Source: Euonymus europaeus (Eukaryota; Streptophyta; Magnoliopsida; Celastrales; Celastraceae). Taken from it: a DNA stretch of 64,000 nucleotides. The notes under the pieces were generated by a model. It made no database searches. It was not told the DNA's origin and saw nothing but the letters and a program-made list of their open reading frames with translations. Of the stretch, positions 25,053 through 36,600 are shown piece after piece (the stretch's first letter is position 1; each line of letters opens with the position of its first letter). Location: assembly GCA_963580455.1 (NCBI GenBank), contig OY756960.1, forward strand, positions 28,517,238 through 28,581,237. The letters are read 5' to 3'. A program made the position numbers and the translations under genes.

Positions 25053-26027
25053 AGTTCAGATAGATATCTTTGCCTCGGAAAAGTGTGCCCTAGTATTGAG
25101 GCTGCTTTACACCCAATATCTGATTTAGCAAATAAGCTTTTCTTGATATTACTTTCATTGGGAAGACTCAGTAATTGTTTTTGGTAGATTTTCAGGCAAA
25201 TATTAGGAGATATTTAGCCGAATTTGAGAAAGTAGTTGTTCAGAGCACTTGAGTTCTGGTTTATAGGTTGGCAAACAATGCTTGAGAGAACCTTGATTTT
25301 ATGTCAAAGATTTGATAAAATTTTTAATGTATGTGAATAGATTAAACAACTCTGTGTTTTGTTTGCAATTTTGGCCCCCTCCTCCGGGCTGCTTCTGGAA
25401 ATGAGAATGTTCTTCAATACTACAGCCTCTGTATTCAAAAGCGTTCTTTTTTTAATGATAGAATTTATTGGAGAAGGAAATACACAAAGAAGGTATCTTG
25501 AATCTTCTCTGACTCGTGAACTGGCTGCATAAATTGTTTGAAACACAAACCTAATACACTTATGTTTTTCTTGGGTTGCCTTATGGACTTCCTCACACGC
25601 ACACTGAGAACTATGCTGGTGGGGATGAGTTTCTATTTTCAAATGTTTGTTTTGGGATTTTTAGATTGTGAATTCTTGTATCTTCAAATGCTCTGTTGCA
25701 TCATGACATCTGCTTTACCTGGAAATCTGAAGAACTGATGGGAATGTGTTGATATTCTTTTGGTGTGCTACTATTCCTATAGCAATCAAATTGCAGTAAG
25801 CTTCACTTATCAGGTTATAGCTTCCGTTGCATATACGCACAAAGCTCATTTGCAAACTGCTGTGTAGGTGGATAGCAGATTCCAATGACATGCCAGTTGA
25901 AACTTGCGGTTTCACACTTTCAAATACGATGGCTGGAAAAACTATTTTTTCACTTAAGTTTGCTACATAAATGAATGATTTTAAAACCTGTGTAGTCTGT
26001 ATTACAGAGCATAGAGGCGGAATCACA
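25053..26027. other. Convergent 3' flanks of MED30 and NPC6
   Basis: 3' UTR-like T-rich sequence from both genes. No further gene or repeat was seen. Confidence 0.5.
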
Positions 26028-27888
26028 CTAATTGTGCACAGAGGATCTAGTTGTGAGAGATGATCTCATATCGACAATGGCAGATTCATCAGCTCCCAAC
26101 TTGATGGCCTCTTTACTTGCTCTAATGAATCTGCTAACAGCACCCTTGACGTACTCGTGAGCTTCTTTCACACCCATTTTTTTGCTCATCTCATCTGGGA
26201 AACTGCTCAAGAAATGGTCACCATTCAAAACTGCTGCCAGTTGCGTCACCTCGCCCTGAAATTCGGATAGCTCTCGTTCCTCGTTCGCTTCAGTATTCCT
26301 TAATGGTGTCACATCTGGTAAGGTCACTGCAATAAACCAAGTTATGCATTGTTATCTAGTCTCTTTCTTTAATGATTTTTCCAAAACCCAATGTTAAACT
26401 TCTGCTAAATAGAACTTGAATTAAAAATCCAATACCTGGACAGTCAGTTCTGGGAGAGGTGAACTCTCCAACCACACCCTCGAACGTGCCAGCCCAAGCA
26501 TCTCTGTGTGTTAAGAAGTTAGAGGACAGGTTGAACATTTTCTTTATGGTTGCAGGAATTGAAGAGTGCTCGAACTCTGAGTTTGGAGCAGGTCCCTTGG
26601 GTCCGCTTACCACTGCAAAATAAGCATATAGCCTCAAAATCTCAGCTAATCTCCTTGTCACAATCCCACTCAATTCTCACATATACACATACTCAAGACT
26701 CTACAAGCAAATCAATCCAAAGCAGAGCCATTTAACAAAGAAAACTACTACAACAAATGGTGAGACTTTGAGCTTACCAGTTCCTTTCTTGATCCAAGGA
26801 GAGACCATGATTGTTGGCACTCGAACGCCAAGCCGATCAAACTTGAAGAAAGAAGGGGCAGGCCCTGTGTTCCCATCGGGATTAGGAACATCCACATAAG
26901 GAGTCTTGACATGGTCAAAAAACCCACCATGCTCATCATAGGTAATTACCAAAAGAGTCTCATTCCATTGAGGACTTGCTCTCAATGTCTCATAAACCTC
27001 CTTCACAAGCTTCTGTCCATTAGCAACATCATGAGATGGGTGATCATCATTTGCAGGCATTCCTTTAAGATCAAAGTACTTTGGCTCAATTACAGTCAAG
27101 CTCGGTAGCTTCCCATCTCTGGCATCTTTCTTGAACTTCAAATCAAATTGATGAAACTTGAATATATACTTCAATTTCCTCATATTTCTATAGAACAAAG
27201 TTGTGGGTATGTTCTGGAAATACACACCAAAGTTCATACCATTCTCATGAACTGAATCAAAAATTGTTTTTTGTGGGTAACCAGAAGCGAGTTGCTTCTT
27301 GACATGACTGGTTGATCCATGTGAAGTAGCAGAGTACACAAATAGTCTGTTGGGTTGTGTTGGACCAGGAATTGATGAGAACCACCTGTCGAATACCGCG
27401 AATTCGCGCACAAGAGTTGCATAAACAGGCACAGATTCAGGCCTGAATCCCTTCATAACGGTATCAGAGAGATTCTGAGACATTGACAGTGCTTGCTCAA
27501 CAAAACCAGTCATTGAAGGAATAGTGGCAGACCCAAATACCTGCTGTTCTACAGCTTCAAAGGAGTGTCCCGGATCCGGATCCACAAACTCAGCATCATT
27601 AGAGAAACAAACAGATTGTGTATTGGAGCTCTTTGTGGATACTGGATTGCATTCCTTCCCTGTTACACCATTAATGGCTGGATTGATTCGTTTCATCCAA
27701 CCAAGCATGTGGTCGAAGGATCTGTTTTCCATGACCAAAACCACAATAGTCTTGATGGGTGTTTGCGGATTGGCTGCATTGGCAAACTGGGCTAGTGGAT
27801 ATAAACAGGACAGAACCAAACAGAGCAAGAACATTGAAGGCAATGAAGGTGCTTGTGGCCTGGTTCTGCGTGAAGCTCCCATTGCCAT
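26028..27888 (-). CDS. NPC6: Non-specific phospholipase C, NPC6 type
   Basis: Three exons, 26778–27888, 26436–26612 and 26028–26326, total 1587 nt, 528 residues. The ATG at 27888 ([11 protein letters not shown]) has a strong context and is followed by a hydrophobic signal-like segment ([20 protein letters not shown]), so the protein probably enters the secretory pathway. The phosphoesterase motifs are intact: [47 protein letters not shown] and [13 protein letters not shown]. The C-terminal end [13 protein letters not shown] and overall wording fit NPC6 better than NPC1 or NPC2. The enzyme hydrolyses phospho- and galactolipids to diacylglycerol. The gene converges with MED30. Confidence 0.95.
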
Positions 27889-28514
27889 TTCAGAAGAGAG
27901 AGGCAAATGGGTTTGATTTGCTTTATTCAAAGAATCGAGAACCTGATAAGATTTGGTGGCTAGTGAATAAAGACACTGGTTTGCGGAGTAGTAGACTGTT
28001 TTTCTCTATAATTAATTGATTTTGTATTTATCTGGTATATGGGATTTGCAGGCACAGGAAGATGTGAGTATTTACTGTAGCTACTCTCTTTTTTTCCTTT
28101 CTCCCTCTGGTAGAGACCCACGAACAGGATAAAGAAGCTTCTGCTTTTGTGTTTTGGCCTCTAAATAATGGTGTTTTTCAGAAAAAAGGGAGGACGTGAG
28201 AGAAGAAAATGACTTTCTTTATAGTACTTCTGTGGATACAACGTGGTCAAACTGTCCCTCTATTTCGGAATAAACAGTTTCACACTTTTACTTGCGTTAG
28301 AGTCAGAGGATAGATTTGATGTGTTTCCATCTGAGAAAACAAATACACAAAAAGGGTCGTCCGATCTATCTGACGGTCACAATGGCTGTATAAGATTAGA
28401 AGGAAATTGAGCAAATTATTAATATTTGTTTTCTTAATTCTTGTGCAAAAATCTTAAACGACAGTTATTATAAAATTAAAATAGTACACATAAAAACAGA
28501 ATTAATTGCGTTAA
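27889..28514. other. Leader and promoter region of NPC6
   Basis: Upstream sequence of the minus-strand gene. No coding segment was seen. A pyrimidine-rich stretch at 28088–28112 may belong to the leader. Confidence 0.4.
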
Positions 28515-28735
28515 TCTATTAAAAAAAGTCAACAGATTATTTCTCTTTCAATTTGACATTTATGCTCTTATTTATAATGTGCATAATTATTGAGTTAATT
28601 GTTGAGTTTTTCAAGTTAAGAGTATAAATAAGGGTAAAATAATAAAAAATGAAAAAAATAGCTTTCATTAATTGAAATGGTTTGAGACATCTCAAAAAAG
28701 AATAAAGGACAATTAAAATGAGACTGAGTGAGTAT
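28515..28735 (-). mobile_element. Stowaway-like MITE, inverted relative of the copy at 50855
   Basis: Shares long words, in reverse orientation, with the element at 50855–51123: CAATTTGACATTTATGCTC, AATAAAGGACAATTAAAATG and a shared AAATAAGGGTAAA core. The right end GAGACTGAGTGAGTA corresponds to the CTCCCTC-type terminus. Non-coding. Confidence 0.6.
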
Positions 28736-28768
28736 TATATAGTGTTTGAATGTGTTATTAATGATCTT

Positions 28769-29024
28769 GAATTGAGGAGGGATCCAAGAACCTGTCCTAT
28801 CTCGATCCTGTCCCTGACGAAGGGGTAGAATGTAAAATGCGGGTTATATAGCCAACAGGGAGGGGGTTTTCACGCTGTCAATCAAAAGACAGCTCATCAG
28901 CGTTAAACATCATGAGCATGTCGCTGGCGAAATTTGAACTCGAACATCAAAATACGCTGATAAACACGCTACTACTTTCACTTAAGCCCCACACTCCCAG
29001 CTAGAGCATATGGCCCCGAGGGCG
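28769..29024 (-). mobile_element. SINE-like insertion flanked by a 16-bp target duplication
   Basis: The 256-bp insert is bounded by TGTTATTAATGATCTT (28753–28768) and TGTCATTAATGATCTT (29025–29040), which differ at one base. On the minus strand the head contains TAGCTGGGAGTGTGG (A-box-like) and, downstream, TGTTCGAGTTC (B-box-like), as in tRNA-derived SINEs. No poly(A) tail is evident at its other end. Confidence 0.6.
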
Positions 29025-29130
29025 TGTCATTAATGATCTTTTTTCTTAGGTCAGATGTTCCCATTTGAGATTTGAGTGTTTTCTTTTGGGTCGGTTACTC
29101 ATAATATAAGACAAAATGCCCTTAAATTAT

Positions 29131-30760
29131 GGGTTTTTTGGAAAAATGACCCCCCTTTTCATAATATTTGGAGATCTAACCCCACCTCTCATTCTATCTA
29201 AAGTTTAACCCTTTTGTCAAAGGAAAAGACGCTGCTGCCCTTACACGTCTTTTGATGCACGTTCCCTCCAAGAAAACCCTAGAACCCATGAAAACCAGCC
29301 TGCAGCTTGCTCGCCTCTTCCTCTCTCTTCCTCCATGTCTCGCACCTCTCAAGCTTCGAAGTGAGGTAGATCTCTCACCTCGTTCAGCATCTGTCTCCCA
29401 GAAAGGATCCTAACCTCTGGAACAAGGACCGAACGCAAGCTCCGTGTTCGATTGGACTAACATACCAGTGCTCAACGTCATTTCTATGTGTCCAGCACTC
29501 CATCCTTTCTCGGACTACTTATCCAAAGCTCCGAAGCTTCATCTGTCGTTGGATATCTTGTCCTCAGTTTTTGTTTGCCTTCTAATTTTGTTTTGAGGAG
29601 GAATATCACTAAACTAAGGTAGTCTGGTGCATTTGGTTTTGAGAACTGTCATATATTACAACCGAACGATACAAAGTGAAATATTTATTTGATAAATGCA
29701 TGTATTGTTCGTCCAGAAGTAGTTTCGTTCAGAAAATTTTTTCGTTGACAAGTAGCTTTAACAATCGTTATCAACATAAAAATCTGTGTTGTCGACCTAA
29801 GTGACAAGAATAAACAAATAATACACAAAAAATTAATACAGTTATCAACTGAAACTTTGGGTTAGTTATTACATAAATACATGCACTTGGAGATTGCAAA
29901 ATTTATCAACGAAAACAAATATTACAAAAGTTATCAACCTAAACAAATCTTTACCAACGTACAAAAACAATTTTCTAAACGAGAAAATTATACGGTTATC
30001 AACGAAAACAATGAATTACCATCATGTATAAATAAAGTTATCAACGAAAACTTAATATTGTTATCAACGAAAATTTAATACTTTAATCAACGAAAAGTAT
30101 GAGTTATCAACGTTAATATGTTTCTTTATATTCCCGAAAAATAATACACTTATCCACCAAAAGTATAAAACTTTCACTCAGTAACTCAGAAAACACTCTC
30201 ATATAATCAAATAAAGGAGAGTTGTATGAGTGTGTATGAAACATCAGTTGAAATCTTTCATCATAAAAGCATCTAACACACACACGAGAACTGTCGATTT
30301 TCCAAACGAAATGTAACAGATAAAACAAATGTAACAGATAAACCATCAACATAAGCCAATAATTTAGGGCAAAATGAACCAACAGTGACACCATAACATA
30401 CAGAAGATAAATGACAGTACAGAAATAAAGGAGATGAAACTAACCTTGCTTCGTAGTCTCTCTTGTTCGTCGCGAAACAAGTATACCCACCGAAGTTCGT
30501 CGAAATGATGTAACCAGAGGAAGAAGAAGAAGGAAGGAAGAAGAAGGAAGAAGAAGAGTTGTCGAAATGAAAAACAAAAAACTGTTGAAATGACGTAAAA
30601 CCGCATCCCAAGACAGTTACTATTCATATTTACAGTTTTTTAATGTTTAAGGGCAGCAGCGTCTTTTCCTTTGACAAAAGGGTTAAAATTTAGATAGAAT
30701 GAGAGGTGGGATTAGATCTCCAAATATTATGAAAAGGGGGGTCATTTTTCCAAAAAATCC
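29131..30760. mobile_element. Non-autonomous Mutator-like element (MULE), 1.63 kb
   Basis: Terminal inverted repeats of 113 bp (29131–29243 and 30648–30760) differ at only a few positions; both begin GG(G/A)TTTTTTGGAAAAATGA. The element is bracketed by a perfect 9-bp direct repeat, TTAAATTAT (29122–29130 and 30761–30769). A 9-bp target duplication with long TIRs is diagnostic of Mutator-like elements. The interior has no transposase domain. It holds a leader-like CT-rich segment with a short ORF near 29290–29415, a run of ATCAACGAAAA-type repeats (29765–30115), and a TTC/GAA-rich segment near 30520–30560. The near-identical ends and intact duplication suggest a fairly recent insertion. Confidence 0.9.
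29765..30115 (+). repeat. Array of dispersed ATCAACGAAAA-type repeats inside the MULE
   Basis: At least eight copies of (G)TTATCAAC(G)AAAA or close variants lie near 29768, 29839, 29900, 29931, 29994, 30039, 30059, 30082 and 30102. Spacing ranges from about 20 to 60 bp, and most share the core TATCAACGAAAA. All are on the same strand. The array is confined to the element interior. Confidence 0.75.
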
Positions 30761-31654
30761 TTAAATTATGGCCTTTATGGGGGGGGGAACTCAGTCACTT
30801 ATATATATACAAATACAAAAAAAGAGATAAATGAGCAGAAGTGGCAAAATACACCGACAATTGTAAGTGGAGGTAAAAGAAAATTATAGAGGCCACTTTA
30901 GTGGAATGATTAAAATTGACGGTGACAGTTCACGGTCGAATTTTTTTTTTTTATAAAAAAATAAAGTTAACCATATGCGCCCACAAAAGAAGAGAAAGGA
31001 ATCTGAAAGACAAAAAAGAAATAGCAACCAACGTTCTCTACCTTTGCCATCTTTGACATTGCTTCACTGCCTCAGTATCACTCTCATTTTAGAGATTTTC
31101 TTCGATACTCTTCTGAAAAGACGGAACTCTCGCAACTTCGAGACCAAGTCGCTGCGGCTGATTTTTATCGCACGGAAATGTAGTGCCAAAGCCCGTGGAC
31201 GTCAATAGGAGGAAATTAGTGTCAGGATTGATTTTGGTCAATTTTTTGATATATTTTGATCAAATCAAATCATTAACTCGATTTTTCAATTTTTGATCAA
31301 AATTTTCATCGATTTTTTTTAAAAAATAATCTGTATGATTTCGATCAATTTCAATTTTTAGGGACAATCCCGGAGCGGTTCATTTTTGTGGACTTATTAA
31401 GGTATAAGTCTACTCACAAAATTTATTTGTAGGTTAGTCAAATTCATTGTAATTTTTGTATTTTTTTCATAAACAAATTTTCCTCTCAAAATATATGGTA
31501 ATTTTTTTAAAAAATTACATATTCAACTTAGTACGTAAAACTCTCTCTAACAAGACTCATTATCGATGGTTTTTAATATACTTTTTTAATTACATTATTC
31601 TTCAAAAATAATTTACTTAGTATAAATGCTATGTAATTTTTTTTTACTACTGTA

Positions 31655-31990
31655 ACCTAAACAATAAGTGTTAAACCCTAAAGGGAATGAACTCGCTAAA
31701 CCTTGATAGACTCGTATATCAGATTTTCATGTTATAACCTAAATAATAAGTGTTAGACCCTAAAAAGAACAAATTCGCTAAACTCTAATGGGCTCGTTTA
31801 TACTCAACATATTGATTAAGGCAGTAAAATAATTAATTAAAAAAGAACAGTTAATATATTTTTCTAAATTAAATTTTCTTCATTTAATATGTATTTTCTT
31901 GAAAGTATCTAAACTTGTCATAAATGCAAAAAATAAAAGTCAAATTATTTTAAAAAACCTAATTACTAGACTTTGTTGCAAATAAATTTA
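31655..31990 (+). repeat. Dispersed repeat, inverted copy of 41425–41725
   Basis: Starts with two tandem copies of an about 78-bp unit with the word AAATAAGTGTTAAACCCTAA or AATAATAAGTGTTAGACCC, each followed by CGCTAAAC. It then continues CATATTGATTAAG … TAATTAATTAAAA … CTAAATTAAATTTTC … TTTAATATGTATTTT. The reverse complement of 41425–41725 shows the same words in the same order. Confidence 0.75.
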
Positions 31991-31994
31991 AATG

Positions 31995-32505
31995 AGTATT
32001 TTTTTTAGAAGGAAAATTTCATTCAAATAGAAACCAAAGCGAATACATCAGTTATAAAATCAGGGGGAGCCGAATGCCACACCATAAGACCATACATAGA
32101 ATCAGCCGCCCTAACTAGAGAATGAGCTACTTGATTTGCTAACCTTCAAACAAAATTGAAAACACAAGTCTCAAAACCCATAGAAAGGATTGTACAGTCA
32201 TCAACAATAGAACCAAAATAAGACAAGTCTGAGACAGAACCATTAACATCCTGGACTAATAGCATTGCATCATACTAAACAATCACACAATGATGCCTAG
32301 AGTTCTTCAAACAACTTAATGCTTCACGGCAACTAAGAGCTTCGATAATACTTAGGTTCATAGGACCAAGCATACATCCACTCAGAGCTTCCACCATATC
32401 CTTATATTCATTTCTAACCACAGCCCCGAAACCCATTTTTCCCTTATGTTCAAACATAGCAGTGCTGATGTTGCACTTCACCCAACCAGTCAGAGGCTTC
32501 TCCCA
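31995..32505 (-). mobile_element. 5'-truncated LINE, RNase H end of ORF2
   Basis: The minus strand encodes a broken RNase H-like segment: KCNISTAMFEHKGKMGFGAV followed by a VRNEY segment, then SIIEALSCREALSCLK, then after stops RLANQVAHSLVRAADSM and a WHSAPPDFI-type end. This is the C-terminal RNase H domain of plant L1-type LINEs. It ends in TGAATGAAATTTTCCTTC and a short A run, like a LINE poly(A) end. In-frame stops show it is inactive. Confidence 0.8.
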
Positions 32506-33685
32506 CTTAAATAAATAACCTTATCCTTAATAAGTCTCATAAAATATATCTACCTACAATTTTTATTTTGTCAAATTTTTTTTAAGGCCAAGTGACAACT
32601 ATCAAACAAGACCGAGTGTTGGGCCAAATGGGCTCCACAAACCGACAGATAGGAAACTGAGGCTTTGGGAGTTGAAAACCTAAAGCCATAAAGAAGTCAA
32701 GCGCCAGACGGCCCACGTTCACAGCTGAAAGTCTGAAACTGTGGTGGATCATGCCATATAGCCATACGGCATACACTGTCATTTTACCAGATAAAACTCC
32801 CAGTGGAACAATACTTGAACTCTCGATGTAGATGCTACATGGTCGTGGTTGGTTCTCATCCTTCAAAGACTACGAGTGTAATAAGAGCATCCGTCGACAA
32901 AAGGATCACTCTAAGATGATCATCTCATGGCTATTAAGAACGAATCAAGTCAGATGGTGAGCTTTTGGAACTGGTTTGGCTGTCAAGTGTCAAGGGTATC
33001 CCGACCATGTATCACCAATTTTTTGTAGGTTACACTCGAAAAATAACGACCGTGGTTCTCACCGATAAAAAAACTCTTACTGCCAAGTGAAAGCTAGGTT
33101 TTGGATCAAACAAATAATTGTACTGTTAAAATACACATTATTAATGAAGAACCATAACCATTATTTGGTACGTGTTCATGGTCAATTGATGAAACTGGCA
33201 GTGTTAGAAACTGAGTTCTATGAAGACGTTGGCTATTCAGATTCAGACCCATCATCAGTGTTCAATTGATGAGTATAATTTCAAGTCGGTTTACCTGGAA
33301 ATGCGACACAGCCCCCACAAGCCATTGCAACTCGCACGGGATAGATAGATAAAATTCCAATATGGGCAACATTTATGTGAATCATAACGTCTTTCCACAA
33401 ATTTCATACCTCAAATGCTGCGATTTATTTCTACACGCAATTTCCGACTTCATGAAGCCTTAGAACCTCATTGACAAAGAATACACAGCAGCAAAGAGGG
33501 ACAAGTGTGCATTGTGTAATGGATCAACCAAAGTAAAAGCACTCGTCCTTTTTTAGTATATTGTTCAAGGAAAAGTAAAAAACACATACCAAGTACAAGC
33601 ATTTGAATTCGGCCTTCAGTGTGTGAGCAACTCGGTTCTGCTGCTCTTAACATGTGCATCTATGGATGGGAAAACTTTGACACCA

Positions 33686-36600
33686 TTAATTGGTGGATCT
33701 CTTCAAGTATGCTAATACACCTAGCCCAGCAACCAGGGCTGCACCTGCCGCTACAGCACTGTAAGCGGAAGCCCATGCATCTGTTTGAGCATAATCCAAA
33801 GTCTCTGAACCAAAGCCTCCCCTTCTAGCAGGTGGTCCTGAATAATCCAAGTGCAATCTCAAACCCTGCAAAGTTCAGTAGTTAGTTAGATACTAGACAA
33901 TTGAGCTCAACTTGTCCTTTGATTGTGAGTTTGGAACAATAGATAGGATGCTTTTCTAAAAAATATTCCCCATCCTATTAAATTTTCAAAACAAAGGAAA
34001 TGTCTTACCAAGTATATTTCGAAGAGCATTTCCACACTTTCAAAAAAGAAAGAAAAGGTAGACCACAATTCCCATAAAAATGTATGCCACAATTACCCCA
34101 TGCAGCATGTCCCCATTAAATTTAATTTTCGGTCTCACTTCTATTATACAAAAAGTGATTTTACATACTAATGAATATCAATAAAACACGTCTTCCAATA
34201 CAGTAACATCAGTAAAATGTCTCTCAATACAATTTGTTCCCTCCTCATTAATAAAGCCATTAACATTTCATTCCTCCATTTTTTCTCACTAAAACTAATA
34301 TTAAATCTCACCTCTATTACACAAAAGTCAAGTCACATACTTAGTGACATCAGCAAAACACATATCCCAATACAGTCACATTAGCAAAAACTTATATTCT
34401 CATACATTATCCTTTTCCATTAAGTTATCACCATTGCAAGTGCCCAACCCTCCAATCCACAAATTTCTCTTTGGGCAAACAGTTCTATTGGATAGAGCCC
34501 TAGATTCCCTGCACTAAAGTAAGCATCCATAAAATGTATACAGCTCGGTAAATACCTTCCAACCGGCTGATCTGGCGTGGTCAACAGCAGCTGCAAGATC
34601 ACTATCAGATGCCAGCACAACTTTATCATGGTCTTCGTCTTCATACTATATAAAACAGGAAAATCAATTAGCAAGTAGTAGCAAATGGAGAAAATAAACA
34701 GTCCAAACTAATTTTCAGTAGAAAAAATCATCAAGTATACCAGAATTTGAGGCAGGTTATTGCGATCAATATCATCTCCCACCCTTTGAAGAATTGCAGT
34801 TATTAGATCTGTCAAACTCCTGGTGTCTGAATTCAAGAAAAACAAGCCAAAAAGCATATCAACTGCAGAAAATATCCGTGCATAAACAATAGTTTTGAAT
34901 GATCCTAACAGGTAATAGACATCTAAGGGTCAAAGAATGAAATAATTGACTGGTTGAAAAATCATCACGAGTACTTGGGAAAATGGGACTGAAGAACAGT
35001 ACTATCGATAAACAGATAAATAAAGAGGAGCAGAAAAAGGCCAACATGATAAGCAGCAGAAGTGGCATACCACATGTAAATCTGTGCATTCGACCCTTCC
35101 TGTCTTCAATTTTAAAAGCGAAAGTATATGGCAGTCCGGATGATGGATAGGGAACGGATCTCCCAGCCTCTCCTCCGTCTGATGCCATTCGCAAGGAATT
35201 TTCACTGAGACATCAGCAGTGATAAGTAAGTAGACACTAATGGCAGAGCACCGAAACATGCAGAATTATCCTAATGATATCAAAGCCAAACCTGCGGGTC
35301 TCATCATCATCATCATTAGGACTGAGAGCCATGGCAGAATCCCAAAACTTTTGCATCATTGTGTTTGCAGCATCGTTATTTACCCCACCAGTATTTCCAA
35401 CCTAGTTCAGGAAGGCCATGGCTGTTGATAAGACAAATATTGACACTAGAGGTATGGCAAAACATTACTAGGAAAAAGGAATCAGTTTCTAACAAATGAA
35501 TGTATCCATCTTCCAACTTAATTCCTCAAGTTCTTTCATATGGTATTTCCTAATTTAAAATATTAAATGCAACAATTTACCTAAACGGACAAACATGGCC
35601 CAGTGGTAGAGCTATAAGGGTGTAAACTAGAGATCACATGTTCAATTCTTGAAAAGAGCCTCTCCACATATTATGTGGAGAAATGAATGCGTACATCCTA
35701 CCTATCATGAACCCCGTCCACTACAGGAGGCTTGTGAGAAAATTATTTCACCACAAGGTTTTCATAAAAAATGTCTTCCTCATGTAGTTGAAATGTAATT
35801 GCTAGAACTTAAAAAAAAAGAAAAGATGACAAGTACAGGCAAAGCAAATATTAATTGTGTATAGTCATCACTTATCACAATTTCTTTTGTTGTTTTACTC
35901 CATCTTTAATCTGTTTTTGTCATTTTCTTAATGCACAAAGCGTAACCCAATACTGCCAAACAAGAGAAGGTGTGTCACACAAAACAACTTTTAAGAACAT
36001 AATAAGTCCCAGACAAGAATTCGAGTGGAAAAGTAGATAAAAAATTGCCATGCCCAAGGTTCCTACGTAGATGGGGTTAGGAAGGACACAATATATGCAG
36101 CCATGCCCAGCAATGTCGATACGGATATGCCATTTCCAAGATTTAAATCATGACCTCTAGGCTATGGTGAGGAAACCTTACCAGTAGGCCAAGGGCTTTA
36201 ACTTAACTTCAACATGAATGGAAAAGATGTAATGAAGTTACCAAGGTAGAAACAAAAATGTGGAGACTCACCACATCCACAATCACATCCAAGTATAGCA
36301 CCACCAAGAGAACCGGACTGGATATAACACATGTATGACTTCCATCCGAGAATGTGTTGAAAACTAAAGATGATTCACTTGGAATGATGTCTCTTCAAAA
36401 GGAATGCATTTAATAATGAAAATCGATAAAGGAGATCGCCTAAAGATTAGGATGAGAGTACCCTAAAATAATCTGACAGCTGACAGATTGAGTCCACATA
36501 CATGCAAGACATACCATTCTAAGAAAACAATTATGAACTTTGTTTCCACTAGATCAACAATTTTCTAAATGAAAGAATCTCAGAAAGGAGGAAAATGGAC

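Larger units (their letters stand above)
30761..33685. other. Repeat-rich intergenic region downstream of the MULE
   Basis: Holds a dispersed repeat copy at about 31655–31990 and a truncated LINE at 31995–32505. The remainder, including 32520–33685 up to the CBSCBSPB stop codon, shows no convincing gene. Confidence 0.5.

Noticed and set aside
27888..27930. Longer NPC6 start at 27930
   Set aside because: The codon there is TTG, not ATG; the first in-frame ATG is 27888.
31655..31800. Telomere-like AAACCCTAAA words
   Set aside because: They occur once per 78-bp unit of a dispersed repeat, not as head-to-tail telomeric arrays.
32582..32866. 94-codon open frame on the minus strand near the LINE
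   Set aside because: No LINE or other protein motif recognised; considered chance.
35594..35660. Possible tRNA gene
   Set aside because: A and B boxes are present but the acceptor stem and anticodon arm do not fold; it is the head of a SINE.
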